A DNA stretch of 64,000 nucleotides from the NCBI GenBank assembly GCA_033344815.1, contig JAWPMR010000001.1, forward strand, positions 4,140,136-4,204,135, given 5' to 3'. This stretch comes from Paracoccaceae bacterium. GTDB lineage: Bacteria; Pseudomonadota; Alphaproteobacteria; Rhodobacterales; Rhodobacteraceae. This document shows, in pieces, positions 48,064-57,735 of this stretch (positions are counted from its first letter, which is position 1; each line of letters begins with the position of its first letter). The notes under the pieces are model-generated. The model saw nothing but the letters and a program-made list of their open reading frames with translations, had not been told where the DNA came from and made no database searches. A program made the position numbers and the translations under genes.

Positions 48064-49252
48064 GTGTTTCAAGATGCCATTTTCAGGCCACAGGCGATGA
48101 CATCTCGACTGCCGACGTGCTGAAACGCGGGCTTTCAAGACGCGCATCTCTGTCACGCGCCGGGCCGAAACTGGCGCGGTATCTGATCACATGCGGGTAT
48201 CTCGCCGTTTGCCCTCTGAGGGTTTGTATCGCGGCGCATGCGGGCGCTGCGCAACACCGAATTAAACGCAATCCAGACCGTGGATAGGAGATGTGCGGGC
48301 TCCCAAACGCGGCTCAGGGCATAGCGCAAGGATCTTCGCAGCAGCAGGTGCCGCCGACCTTTGTCTGTCGCCGGGGGTGATGCGGTCCTGGCGGTCGCGG
48401 AGATGGATACAGGTCGCGCACAGCTACCGCGCGCAGACACGCACCATCCGGGACGGCAACGTTGGGTATGGATCAGTTTGGGGCGCATGATCCGGTGACC
48501 GCACGCCGGGCATTGCAGTTTTTTGCCGCAGGGAGGATTGGCTGCTCCGCCATGACGGGCGGATCAGGTCGGCCTCACCCCCGCGCAGCACCGCAACATT
48601 ACGCCACTCCAGCGCGTTTTCAGAGCGCCACTGGAACCTGCCGACCGCTCTCATGAAACACCACAACACGAGCTTGGCCATTTGTAATCTGCGCGGACAA
48701 GACACCATCAGATCCCGTGACCTCGGCCTGGGGGGAACCGCACCTTCCCGCCACTGCGCAACCGCGTGTCATATGGCCCCATGCTTGCACTGATTTACAG
48801 GCTGACCGATCGCTCCTGTGCCGTGAATTGCCGCCGCCACTTCACCGTCTGTTCGACAGGGCCAGCTTGATCACTCGCAACGCCGTGCATGGGCTGCTCT
48901 GCGGTCCGCTTGCCCTGAACATGCGAGGCGGCGAGACCTGCGAATTCAATCTCTCTCCTGTAAAAATCAAAAATATTCATAGTGTTACGACTATATTTTA
49001 ATGTGCTGTGAAATAGTATGGATCCAGTTCTGATCATCAGGCGCCTGAACAAGACCCTGGTATCGCAGAACGCTCCGGCAGGGCGTTCACCGCGGCGGTT
49101 GTCATGCCTGGCCTTGCTGCATTGAGTATACTGATCACCGAAGTGTCTCGCCCAGCCATCGCGCACTGCCTATCGGGCTGATCTTGACGCTGGAATGACG
49201 GCCGCTGCTCAGGTATCAGCGGATCAGGATTGCGAAGGGCGCAGGAAAACAC
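48064..49252. other. Gene-poor 1.2-kb region, probably decayed
   Basis: No intact gene is supported. Several 60-120-codon frames on both strands look like fragments in shifting frames; one recognisable fragment is listed at 48430-48660. From about 48955 to 49025 the sequence is notably AT-rich and may hold the promoter of the next gene. No IS ends or tRNA were seen. Confidence 0.6.
48430..48660 (-). pseudogene. Possible frameshifted zinc-ribbon gene remnant
   Basis: Joining two minus-strand frames with a single-base shift near 48556 gives EWRNVAVLRGGEADLI then RRHGGAANPPCGKKLQ and CPACGHRIMRPK. The pattern of a short helix (LIxRHG) followed by a LxCPxCGHR zinc ribbon recalls small zinc-ribbon proteins common in alphaproteobacteria. 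Neither frame alone is complete and both ends are unclear. Confidence 0.3.
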
Positions 49253-50320
49253 ATGGATTCACTGACGCAATTTGTCCTCGGTTCGACGGTTTCCGTATTG
49301 TGCCTGGGCAAGACACTTGGACCGCGCAAAGCCGCGCTTCTGGGTGGCGTTCTCGGGACAATGCCGGATCTTGACGTTCTCATCACCTTCGACAGCCCGG
49401 TGGATGCCTTTGTCATGCATCGGGGATGGACACATTCCCTGTTTGTGCATGCGGCGATTGCACCATTTTTGGGTGAACTCCTGATGCGCGTTTTCAAATC
49501 ACTTCAAGATCATCGCGTAACAGTCTGGTGGACGGTGTTTCTCTGTTTCTCGACACATGCGCTGATCGACGCAATGACCGTTTACGGCACGCGGCTGTTC
49601 TGGCCGATCTATCGTGATCCGGTGGGCGTGGGCTCCATTTTTATCATTGATCCACTCTATACCCTGCCGCTTCTGGGCGTGACAATCTGGGCCATCTTTC
49701 GGCGAGAGTGGTCTTCTGGTCTGGCACGCGGTGTGACAGCGGCGATGATCTTCAGCACGGCGTATCTGGGGCTGGGTGCGGTGCTGCAGAGTCAGGCTGA
49801 AAACCGGGCGAAGGTGATTTTTGCACGCGCCGGGGTCGCAACCGACAGCGTTTTTGCAATTGCAGCCCCCTTCAACATCGTCTTGTGGAAAGTGATCGGG
49901 CTGGAACAAGGGCAATACCACAACATTTATCTGTCGCTGTTTGACGATGATCAAACGGCGCGGGTCTATACGCATCCAAGACATCCTGAACTGATTGCCT
50001 GTCTGGAAAACGTTGATGCGTTTCAAAAGCTGGCGTGGTTCAGCAGGGGATATTACCGTGCGGAACAGCAGGGTGATGAGGTGATCGTGTCGGATCTGCG
50101 GATGGGCCTCACGCCGCGGTATGCTTTCCGATTTGCCGTTGCCCAAGCCATGGGGCATGGTCTTCGAGAGGTCCCGCCGGAGACTGCATCTGACCAGCCG
50201 CGCGCGGCTGAGGGGGATCTGGATTGGTTGGCAGAGCGCGTCCGCGGACGCCCCGCTGTGCGGCAGGCGGAAATCTCCGAAGCAGACGCGATTGAACCCG
50301 CAGATCACGCAATGTGCTGA
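49253..50320 (+). CDS. YdjM-like membrane-bound metal-dependent hydrolase
   Basis: A 355-residue protein with several N-terminal helices and the DUF457/YdjM pattern: MDSLTQFVLGS, GTMPDLDVL, HRGWTHSLFVH and CFSTHALIDAMTVYG. These Asp/His motifs form a putative metal site. A soluble C-terminal half (about 220-355) follows. In E. coli, YdjM is SOS-induced, but I find no LexA-type box here. It sits alone between two decayed regions. Confidence 0.87.
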   Translation: MDSLTQFVLGSTVSVLCLGKTLGPRKAALLGGVLGTMPDLDVLITFDSPVDAFVMHRGWTHSLFVHAAIAPFLGELLMRVFKSLQDHRVTVWWTVFLCFSTHALIDAMTVYGTRLFWPIYRDPVGVGSIFIIDPLYTLPLLGVTIWAIFRREWSSGLARGVTAAMIFSTAYLGLGAVLQSQAENRAKVIFARAGVATDSVFAIAAPFNIVLWKVIGLEQGQYHNIYLSLFDDDQTARVYTHPRHPELIACLENVDAFQKLAWFSRGYYRAEQQGDEVIVSDLRMGLTPRYAFRFAVAQAMGHGLREVPPETASDQPRAAEGDLDWLAERVRGRPAVRQAEISEADAIEPADHAMC

Positions 50321-51201
50321 GCATGGGACGGATCAAAGCGGCAGCCTTCTGCAAAACCGCCATGGGCTCGCCCACATAATGCGCGCCTCAGGCATGAGCG
50401 ATCAAAGCTGTTCAGGCGCCTCTTTTGTCAGCAAGTTATAGCCTCTGTGACGCTCTGAATGGACGCCAAACACGCCGGTCTGACCCGCAGGCACAAACAT
50501 TGTCCGTTGTGAAGCATGAACCGGGACCCAGGCACGGATCGCCCGCGCGCGGACTCTGACCGGCTCTTGACCCAAACCTCACCGGTGCGGCTTTGAACCG
50601 TCCCAAGCCTTGAAATTCTCAAAAACCCGGACAAAAAAGCCCAACGATGCCCAGCCACAGCACTTGGCGCCTGTCGTCAGATTTGTGACGCGGATCGCTT
50701 CCGTCAAAATACGGCGGCGCGACGCTTTTGGATCTGCGCGCGATCCCAAGCGCCTTCTCAAACCAAAGCCAAAGACGGGGCAGGCGAGGGGGGTGACATC
50801 TCAAAACCCTCGCACATGACCGCGCGCGCGGTGGTGTCACCCGGGGTGCGCAGAACCCATGAAGCATTGCCCGACGGGTAGAACAACGCGCGGTTGGGGT
50901 ATTTATGGCTGTCGATCCGAAACACGCTATCCGCCTGCGGGAAACGGGAAACGGGATCCGGCCATCTAGGACGGGTCCGAGAGGGCGGACCATCATGCCA
51001 AACAACAAAGGGTCAGGGGCAACCCCGTCCTGACTGTAACCGGCCGCAGAAATACCGGTCGCTACAAATGCGTCCTGCCCGCCTCGCGCCATCACCCCGA
51101 GTGCGCGCAAAATCGCAAAGCGGCATCCCTCCTCAAGGAACAATACCCTCAACCCGCACCCGTCGGCGCTGCAAAAGTTCCCGGCTCAGCCCTTGTGAAT
51201 G
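50321..51201. other. Gene-poor region with possible decayed minus-strand gene
   Basis: No complete gene is supported. On the minus strand, protein-like stretches occur in changing frames: DAFVATGISAAGYSQDG (near 51050), FRIDSHKYPNRALFYPSG (near 50900) and VPVHASQRTMFVPAGQTG (near 50490). Between the first two lies a tandem CCCGTTT repeat (50944-50957 region) that could have caused a frameshift. High-GC bias can also make noise look coding, so a real relic is unproven. Confidence 0.45.
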
Positions 51202-51272
51202 TTAAGAAATGGTAAACGCATGGAGCGCTGGCCGCCCAGCGGATTGCCTGCCAATCCTTAACAATGTGTTAA
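51202..51272 (+). promoter_or_regulatory. CtrA-type binding sites upstream of the histidine kinase
   Basis: TTAA-CAATGTG-TTAA at 51258-51272 is an exact TTAA-N7-TTAA CtrA box, and it also forms the palindrome TTAACA-ATG-TGTTAA. A second near match, TTAA-GAAATGG-TAAA, lies at 51202-51216. Both precede the kinase start at 51308, so the kinase/regulator pair is likely in the CtrA regulon. Confidence 0.6.
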
Positions 51273-51307
51273 TAGGTTCAGCCTAGGACAGTCTTAACAA
51301 AGGATGA

Positions 51308-53359
51308 ATGCGCCTGGTCGGTCTTGGGCGCAGATATCCGCAGATATCCGCAGATGCAGGCATCACAGCTATGGAACACTCTTTACAAAGATTGTCTTTG
51401 GTCGACGTCCCGGAAACCGAAGACTTTGATCGCTTCACGCGGTTGGCAACGAAAATGCTGGGTGTCCCGGTGGCCCTCGTGTCCATTGTGGATTTCGACG
51501 AAGACAGGCAGTTTTTCACCAGTGCCTGTGGATTGGCGGACCCCTGGGCCAGCGCACGCCAGACGCCTCTGTCACATTCATTCTGCCAGCATGTCGTGAG
51601 CAACGATAAACCTCTGATCATCGAAGATGCCCGCGTGCATCCGCTGGTGCATGACAATCCAGCCATAGATGACCTGAACGTCATCGCCTATCTGGGTATC
51701 CCGATTGCTGCCCCTGACGGTACATGCCTTGGGGCTTTGTGCGCCATCGACAGCAAGCCTCGCATGTGGTCGCGCGAAGACGTCTGCGTGCTCACGGATC
51801 TCGCCGCCTCGGTGACCAGTCAGATCGGGCTGAGCGCGGCCCTCCTGATCAGTGAAAGCAGGAGAAAAGCAGCCACGCGCTTTGGCAATATTGTCGAAAA
51901 CGCACACCATGAAGTGTTTACCTTTGACCCCGAAACATTGCTGTTCACGGGCGTGAACAAAGGTGCGCGCGAAAACCTTGGGTACAATCAACCAGAGATC
52001 AGACGCCTGACGCCTCTGGACATCATACCGGACTATGATCGTTTTGCATTCGAAGACCTCTTGCGTCCTTTGCGTCAGGGCCGGATCAGCAAGCTGGAAT
52101 TCAAGACGCGACATCAACGCAAGGATGCAACCACCTATCCCGTGTCCATTCGTCTGGAACTTCAACAGGAAGCGGGCGAGCCGGTATTCATCGCCTTTTG
52201 CATCGATATTACCGAGCGTTTGCAGTTGCAGCGGGCCCTGCGCGAGAAATCTGAAAGTTTCTCGGCCTTGTTCAAGCACGCACATGAACCGATGACGATT
52301 GCAAACATTGACACAACCTTGTTGCAGGTCAATCCAGCCTGTCAGGAGCTGTTTGGGCATTCCAGCGAAGCGCTTGTCGGAACGCGCTTCATGAACCACG
52401 TCCCGCAAGAGTATCAGGCAGACATCGCGCGCAAACTTTCAGATGCCACGCCGGAAAGCCCGTTTTTCTCGAGTTTTCAGCAACAGGACGTGAACGGACA
52501 GCACAAGATCATGCATTGGTCGAACATTGTTCAATTTGTGAATGGCAAAGCCACGAAAGTTTTTTCGATCGCCAATGACGTCACCGAGTTGCATGCGGCA
52601 AAGACCCGCGCCGAAGTGAGTGCGCAGGAGGCCCGCAAGGCCATCGAAATACGCAAAGTGTTCCTTGCCAACATGAGCCATGAAGTGCGCACACCGCTCA
52701 ATGCCATCATGGGTTTGTTCCAGCTCATCCAGATGGCGGATGTCCCGGAACGACAGAAAAAACAGGCTGAGGTGGGGCTTGATGCGTCGCATCACCTTTT
52801 GGCGCAGCTTGTGAATGTGTTGGAGCTGTCACGGGTTGAAGCCAATGCCGTTGAAATCACGGCCACGCCGACCGAAGTCAGGCCTTTGGCGGCACAATGG
52901 CTCGAAACGGCGACGGCCACAAACCACCGTCTGGGAAAGCCAATTGAACTGGCGCTTGAAGTGGATGAGGCGACCCCGGAATTCGCCATGCTTGATGCGC
53001 GACGCGTGACCCAGATTCTCAACAATCTGACTGACAATGCGATCAAGTTCACCACCAAGGGACGCGTGACCATTCAGGTCAGTATGGTGCCTGCAAAGGA
53101 CCCCGCCGGGCCTGCACAGTTGGAGATTTCGGTGTCTGACACCGGATGTGGTATCCCAACGGACAAGCGCGACGCGGTTTTTGAGCGGTTCTTCCAGATC
53201 GATGATGCCCAGACGCGGGAAAACAGCGGGTCAGGGCTGGGTCTGGCCATCAGTCGTGAACTTGCAATGCTGATGGGGGCGACGCTTGAGGTGGCATCAC
53301 CAGCGCCCGACGGTTGCTACACGACAACCTTCGCTTTACGGTTGTCGTCAGTGGATTGA
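51308..53359 (+). CDS. GAF-PAS-PAS sensor histidine kinase
   Basis: A cytosolic 683-residue kinase without TM segments. A GAF domain (25-180) opens with LSLVDVPETEDFDRFTRLA. Two PAS domains follow (about 190-305 and 315-428), then HisKA with His458 in FLANMSHEVRTPLN and an HATPase domain (NNLTDNAIKF, DTGCGIP, GSGLGLAIS). There is no fused receiver; a single-domain regulator follows 14 bp later. ATG at 51308 has AAAGGA; ATG at 51371, at the start of the GAF region, is an alternative. The region between holds tandem CAGATATCCG repeats. Confidence 0.9.
   Translation: MRLVGLGRRYPQISADAGITAMEHSLQRLSLVDVPETEDFDRFTRLATKMLGVPVALVSIVDFDEDRQFFTSACGLADPWASARQTPLSHSFCQHVVSNDKPLIIEDARVHPLVHDNPAIDDLNVIAYLGIPIAAPDGTCLGALCAIDSKPRMWSREDVCVLTDLAASVTSQIGLSAALLISESRRKAATRFGNIVENAHHEVFTFDPETLLFTGVNKGARENLGYNQPEIRRLTPLDIIPDYDRFAFEDLLRPLRQGRISKLEFKTRHQRKDATTYPVSIRLELQQEAGEPVFIAFCIDITERLQLQRALREKSESFSALFKHAHEPMTIANIDTTLLQVNPACQELFGHSSEALVGTRFMNHVPQEYQADIARKLSDATPESPFFSSFQQQDVNGQHKIMHWSNIVQFVNGKATKVFSIANDVTELHAAKTRAEVSAQEARKAIEIRKVFLANMSHEVRTPLNAIMGLFQLIQMADVPERQKKQAEVGLDASHHLLAQLVNVLELSRVEANAVEITATPTEVRPLAAQWLETATATNHRLGKPIELALEVDEATPEFAMLDARRVTQILNNLTDNAIKFTTKGRVTIQVSMVPAKDPAGPAQLEISVSDTGCGIPTDKRDAVFERFFQIDDAQTRENSGSGLGLAISRELAMLMGATLEVASPAPDGCYTTTFALRLSSVD
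51331..51360 (+). repeat. Tandem 10-bp repeats CAGATATCCG at the kinase 5' end
   Basis: CAGATATCCG occurs twice in tandem at 51331-51350, followed by the decayed copy CAGATGCAGG. Each copy holds the palindrome GATATC. They lie within the first 18 codons of the kinase if the ATG at 51308 is used, or in its leader if translation starts at 51371. Confidence 0.6.
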
Positions 53360-53373
53360 ACGGGACGCGTCGA

Positions 53374-53763
53374 ATGCCCTCACCAAAGAAAATCCTGCTG
53401 GTTGAAGATGATTACTTCACGCGTTTCATGATGAAGGAAATCATTGATACGCTGGGTGTTGATGTTGATATTGCGGTGAACGGCGAGGAAGGCTGTGCGC
53501 AGCTTGACAAACAACCCGGAGAATACGGGCTGGTCTTGATGGACATTCACATGCCCAGGCTATCGGGCGTGGAGGCCACCCGCCTGATCCGTGAGAAACC
53601 GACCGACCCACCGCGCAATATCGCCATCATCGCGGTGACGGCTGACGCGCAATATCATGACAATGCGGTTGTGCGGAAACATGGCATGGACGGTTTCATC
53701 GCCAAGCCCATCACCGCGGTCGAACTGATGGGGTTGGTCGATAAATACTGTACCGCGTCCTGA
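53374..53763 (+). CDS. Single-domain (CheY-like) response regulator
   Basis: A protein of 129 residues consisting only of a receiver domain: acidic pocket VEDD at 10-13, phospho-acceptor Asp57 in LVLMDIHMPR, Thr in AVTADAQ and Lys in FIAKPI. It lies 14 bp after the kinase gene and is probably its phosphorylation partner. Lacking an output domain, it must act by protein contact or as a step in a phosphorelay. Confidence 0.9.
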   Translation: MPSPKKILLVEDDYFTRFMMKEIIDTLGVDVDIAVNGEEGCAQLDKQPGEYGLVLMDIHMPRLSGVEATRLIREKPTDPPRNIAIIAVTADAQYHDNAVVRKHGMDGFIAKPITAVELMGLVDKYCTAS

Positions 53764-54188
53764 CGGGTGCAAAACGCAGTGCATTGGACCGTGTAGCGCG
53801 ATGTGTGATGCATGCGGTCCTTTGTGCCGGCCGTGCGGTGCACGCCCAAGGGCCGATTTTGTCTTTCCGTATTTGCCTTGATCCGTCGTTGGTCAATGCC
53901 CGTCAGGGCGCAAAGGCGGTTGAAGGCTTTTGTTGTGCGGGAGGTGCGCTGGTGTATTCAGCGACCCAAATCTGCTGTCAGAACCAACGCACCCCGCGTC
54001 AATCCTTTGCTCACAAACCCCTGCGCACGCTGTTTTAACCCGGGTTTCGGTGCATGTGCGGTGTACGGATTGTGTACAGCCTGTGTACGGGGTGTGCCAA
54101 GCGTTTGGGCCATGGAATAAAGGCGTTAACCCGGCCTTTCCGGATCCAACGCCATCACCGCGCCGAAACCGTTGCGCGGGCGCTGCGT
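53764..54188. other. Intergenic region before prs, no gene
   Basis: No coding frame is supported in these 425 bp. It contains an 11-bp-phased repeat (54050-54104) and a weak hairpin AAAGGC-N9-GCCTTT (54119-54139) that could terminate prs on the minus strand. Confidence 0.55.
54050..54104. repeat. Five 11-bp-phased GTG(Y)AC direct repeats
   Basis: Consecutive 11-bp units begin GTGCATG, GTGTACG, GTGTACA, GTGTACG and GTGCCAA at 54050, 54061, 54072, 54083 and 54094. The three central units share GTGTAC exactly. An 11-bp period puts each copy on about the same face of DNA, as in arrays of protein-binding sites. Confidence 0.6.
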
Positions 54189-55208
54189 TTACTCGGCGGC
54201 ATACATGCCGTCATAGATCGGGCTCAGCGTGTCGGCCTCAAATAGCGAGGACACCGAGGTCCCGCTCCAGATGTTCAGAATGGCCTGGGCAAAGACCGGC
54301 GCGGTCGGCACGATGCGGATGTTGGGTGCGGCTTTGACGGCGTCGGTGGCCGCGATTGTGTCGGTGATCACCAGCGATTTCATTACCGAATTGGTGACGC
54401 GCTCAACCGCCGGTCCGGACATGATTCCGTGGGTGATATAGGAGTGCACTTCCTTGGCACCGTTTTCCAAAAGCACCTCAGCCGCCTTGCACAGTGTCCC
54501 GGCGGTGTCGCACATGTCATCCACGATAAGACAGGTTTTCCCTGTCACATTCCCGATCACCGTCATTTCCGCGACCTCACCGGGTTTTTCGCGGCGCTTG
54601 TCCACGATGGCCAACGGTGAATTGATCCGCTTGGCCAGTTCGCGCGCGCGCGCCACGCCGCCCACATCGGGGGAGACGACCATGAGGTCGCTCATCTGGT
54701 TCTTGAAGGCGGTTTTGATATCCAGCGCAAAGATCGGCGAGGCATAAAGGTTGTCCACCGGAATGTCGAAAAACCCCTGGATCTGTGCCGCGTGCAGATC
54801 CATCGTCAGCACCCGTTCGATGCCTGTTCCCACCAGCATATTCGCCACCAGCTTGGCCGTGATCGGCGTGCGCGCCTTGGTGCGGCGGTCCTGTCTGGCA
54901 TAGCCGAAATAGGGCAAGACAGCCGTGACACGGGCCGCCGAGGAGCGGCGCAGCGCGTCCGCCATGATAAGCAACTCCATCAGATTGTCATTGGCCGGGT
55001 TAGAGGTGGACTGCACGATGAACATGTCCTCACCGCGGACGTTTTCAAAGACCTCGACGAAGATCTCGCCGTCGTTGAAACGCTCCACGCGGGCGTCCAC
55101 CAGCCCCACCTGTTTGCCACGGTGCATGGACATACGCCGCGCAATGGCATTGGCGAGCGGCATATTGGCATTACCGGCGATGAGTTTGGGTTCATAGAAT
55201 TCTGGCAT
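54189..55208 (-). CDS. prs: Ribose-phosphate pyrophosphokinase
   Basis: This 339-residue enzyme makes PRPP from ribose 5-phosphate and ATP for nucleotide, histidine and tryptophan synthesis. The ATP-binding region ([20 protein letters not shown]) and the PRPP loop ([11 protein letters not shown]) are intact. The start at 55208 ([13 protein letters not shown]) is chosen; the frame upstream lacks homology and overlaps the next gene. It is somewhat longer than the usual 310-320 residues because of a C-terminal extension. Confidence 0.95.
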   Translation of the reverse strand: MPEFYEPKLIAGNANMPLANAIARRMSMHRGKQVGLVDARVERFNDGEIFVEVFENVRGEDMFIVQSTSNPANDNLMELLIMADALRRSSAARVTAVLPYFGYARQDRRTKARTPITAKLVANMLVGTGIERVLTMDLHAAQIQGFFDIPVDNLYASPIFALDIKTAFKNQMSDLMVVSPDVGGVARARELAKRINSPLAIVDKRREKPGEVAEMTVIGNVTGKTCLIVDDMCDTAGTLCKAAEVLLENGAKEVHSYITHGIMSGPAVERVTNSVMKSLVITDTIAATDAVKAAPNIRIVPTAPVFAQAILNIWSGTSVSSLFEADTLSPIYDGMYAAE

Positions 55209-55321
55209 GAGGGGCGATCCTGAGGTTGCAGCGGGCAAATGTGACAGATTCGTGAAGTTGACTTCCCCTAACACGCCCTTACCAATCGGCAAAGAACGAG
55301 TCCCCCTTAAGGAGCCAATAA

Positions 55322-55921
55322 ATGGCACATATCGACCTCTTTTTCTCAACACTGTCCCCCTATGCCTACCTGGCCGGGAATCGCGCCGAAGCGGTCGCGG
55401 CAAAACATGGTGCGAGCATCACCTACAAACCGATGGACATCATGGCGCTGTTTGGGCGCACCGGGGGAACCCCGCCCAAGGATCGTCACTTCAGCCGGGT
55501 CGAGATGCGCGCGCAGGAACTGGTGCGCCAGGCCAAGATGCTCGACATGCCGCTGAACCTCAAACCGGCCCATTGGCCCACAAATGCAGCGCCGTCTTCT
55601 TATGCGTTCATTGCGGCGCAAAACGCGGGCGGTGGCGATCTGGGCAAGCTGATGGCGGCGATCCTGCGCTCGGTCTGGGCCGATGAAAAGGACATCGCCG
55701 AGGACACGGTTGTGCGGGCCTGTCTGGAAGAGGCCGGGTTTGACCCAAGCCTTGCGGACAGTGGCATGTTGGAGGGCGCGGAGACCTATGCCGCCAACCT
55801 CGAAGAGGCGGTCGAGCGTGGTGTTTTTGGCGCCCCGTTTTACATCACGGATACGGATCAAAGGTTCTGGGGGCAGGACCGGATCGACCATCTGGACGCC
55901 CATCTCGCCGGAAAAATATGA
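55322..55921 (+). CDS. 2-hydroxychromene-2-carboxylate isomerase-like (DsbA/GST-kappa fold)
   Basis: A 199-residue thioredoxin-fold protein. Ser12 in [11 protein letters not shown] takes the place of the DsbA cysteine, as in kappa-class GST and HCCA isomerases. [11 protein letters not shown] provides the cis-Pro loop. The AAGGAG site precedes the ATG by 6 bases. It overlaps the next gene by 4 bp, so both act together. Substrate unknown; glutathione-dependent isomerisation is the family reaction. Confidence 0.87.
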   Translation: MAHIDLFFSTLSPYAYLAGNRAEAVAAKHGASITYKPMDIMALFGRTGGTPPKDRHFSRVEMRAQELVRQAKMLDMPLNLKPAHWPTNAAPSSYAFIAAQNAGGGDLGKLMAAILRSVWADEKDIAEDTVVRACLEEAGFDPSLADSGMLEGAETYAANLEEAVERGVFGAPFYITDTDQRFWGQDRIDHLDAHLAGKI

Positions 55922-56718
55922 CCCCAACCTTCTACACCCATGCCCGAACTTTTGGGCATGGGACGAGAGAGGCGCTGGCGATCCATTGCACATTGGCCCA
56001 TTCCGCCACGTGGCGCGGCGTGGGTCACGCGTTGGCTGATATCGCCACGCTCACGGCCATTGATCTGCCCAGTCACGGGAAAAGCGATGATTGGGATGGA
56101 CAGGTTGACCTGCACCGTCTCTGCACCGATGCCGCTTTGGCGCATCTTCCCTACAAACGAGACGTGATCGGGCATTCCTTTGGGGCAACAGTCGCGCTGC
56201 GGCTGGCGGTTGAAAACCCGGACCTCGTGCGCAGCCTGACCCTTATCGAGCCTGTGTTCTTCGCAGCCGCCTGTCAGGATGCGCCTGATCAAATGCGCGC
56301 CCATGACGATGAGGCGGCCCCTTACATGGCCGCGCTTGCAACCGGGGATATGGCGCATGCGGCCCGACTTTTTAACCGGCTCTGGGGCGATGGCACCAAG
56401 TGGGACGACCTGTCTGCCAAGACGCGCCGCTCCATCACGGATCGGATGTATGTGGTGACCGGGCAATCGCCCATGATCTTTGAGGACAACGCCGGGATCA
56501 TGGTGCCGGGGCGCCTAGAGCGGCTCAGCATGCTGGTTCTGCTGCTTCAGGGATCTCAGGCGCTGGACATTATAGATGCCATAAATTCAAGCCTTGCACG
56601 GCGACTGCCCAACGTCCGCCGGGCCGTCATTACAGGGGCAGGGCATATGTCGCCGCTGACCCATCCGACAGAGGTTGCCAAAGAAATCGCGGCGCTATTC
56701 GAAATGGCTGAGGAATAG
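55918..56718 (+). CDS. Alpha/beta-fold hydrolase
   Basis: A 266-residue cytosolic hydrolase with nucleophile Ser87 in IGHSFGA, an Asp in LTLIEPVFF context or later, and the C-terminal triad His in TGAGHMSPLTHP. A HG-type oxyanion loop is replaced by CTLAHSATW. Start overlaps the HCCA isomerase-like gene by 4 bp. Its tail overlaps the convergent aldolase gene by 24 bp. Ester or thioester substrate cannot be assigned. Confidence 0.85.
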   Translation: MTPTFYTHARTFGHGTREALAIHCTLAHSATWRGVGHALADIATLTAIDLPSHGKSDDWDGQVDLHRLCTDAALAHLPYKRDVIGHSFGATVALRLAVENPDLVRSLTLIEPVFFAAACQDAPDQMRAHDDEAAPYMAALATGDMAHAARLFNRLWGDGTKWDDLSAKTRRSITDRMYVVTGQSPMIFEDNAGIMVPGRLERLSMLVLLLQGSQALDIIDAINSSLARRLPNVRRAVITGAGHMSPLTHPTEVAKEIAALFEMAEE

Positions 56719-57735
56719 ATCGATCTGATCCGTTGTGATCGACCAGTCACAGACCAGCCGCGCGGCCAGCTTTTCGTCCGGGTCGCCACTTTCAAGGCCC
56801 GGTTCCCACATGTTATACATCGCGCCCGCCGCGTGCAGCCGTTGATGAATGCCGCGCGCAAATCGCACAAACACCATATTTGCTTGGGGTTCATGTAAGA
56901 AATCAGCGCCCACAGCGCGCAGACCCGCCACCAGATAGGCCGCGTTTTCATTAGACCTCTTGGCCGCATCAAGCCAGGCACCGTCTTGCAAATATCCCGC
57001 CATTTGTGCGGATAAAAACCGATGTTTGGAAAACAAATGCGCCCCGCGTTTGCGACGTAGCTCAAATTCCCACGCTTTGGCGGGATCAAAAAACACCACA
57101 GCCTCCACACCCAGACAGCCGTTTTTCGTGCCGCCAAAACAGACCACATCGACTCCGGCTTTCCACGTCATTTCAGCAGGCGTGCACCCCAGCGCCACCA
57201 GCGCATTGGCAAAGCGCGCGCCGTCCAGATGGACCGGTAAGTCAAAGGATTTGGAGACGGTGCAAAGATCGCGTAACTCCTGAATTGAATAGAGGCTGCC
57301 GCGCTCGGTCACCTGCGTGATCGATACCGGACCGCGTTCGGGTCCATGCACGCCGCGCACGCCTTCGGCCTCAACACGGGCGCGCAATCCGTCTGCTGTC
57401 ATCTTGTCGGGCGTGTCCACGAGACAGAGCTTGGCGCCGCTCGAATAGAATTCGGGTGCGTTGCACTCGTCCTCTTGGATATGCGCGATCTGGCTGCAAA
57501 ACACGGTCTGCCAAGGCTGCGCGTAGCACGCCAGTGCCAGCGCATTTGCCGCTGTTCCGGTTGCCACCAGATAAACGGCCGCCTCGGGGGCCTCGAAAAC
57601 GCGGCGGATTTCTGCGCGGACCTCCTCCATGATCGGATCGGCCCCATAAGGCAGGGTGAACCCCTCATTGGCTGCAGTCACGCGCGCCATCACTGTGGGC
57701 AGTGCAGGCCCGGCATTGTCAGAAGAAAAATACAT
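56695..57735 (-). CDS. Low-specificity threonine aldolase (beta-eliminating lyase family)
   Basis: A 346-residue PLP enzyme splitting threonine to glycine and acetaldehyde. It opens MYFSSDNAGPALP, with FxSDN typical of the family; GTGTAANALAL-like PLP loop (VATGTAANALAL), HLDGARFANAL and the Schiff-base Lys204 in CFGGTKNGCLG follow. The true start is at 57735, overlapping the YcgN stop by 1 bp (TGATG), which suggests translational coupling. Overlaps the convergent hydrolase by 24 bp. Confidence 0.9.
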   Translation of the reverse strand: MYFSSDNAGPALPTVMARVTAANEGFTLPYGADPIMEEVRAEIRRVFEAPEAAVYLVATGTAANALALACYAQPWQTVFCSQIAHIQEDECNAPEFYSSGAKLCLVDTPDKMTADGLRARVEAEGVRGVHGPERGPVSITQVTERGSLYSIQELRDLCTVSKSFDLPVHLDGARFANALVALGCTPAEMTWKAGVDVVCFGGTKNGCLGVEAVVFFDPAKAWEFELRRKRGAHLFSKHRFLSAQMAGYLQDGAWLDAAKRSNENAAYLVAGLRAVGADFLHEPQANMVFVRFARGIHQRLHAAGAMYNMWEPGLESGDPDEKLAARLVCDWSITTDQIDLFLSHFE

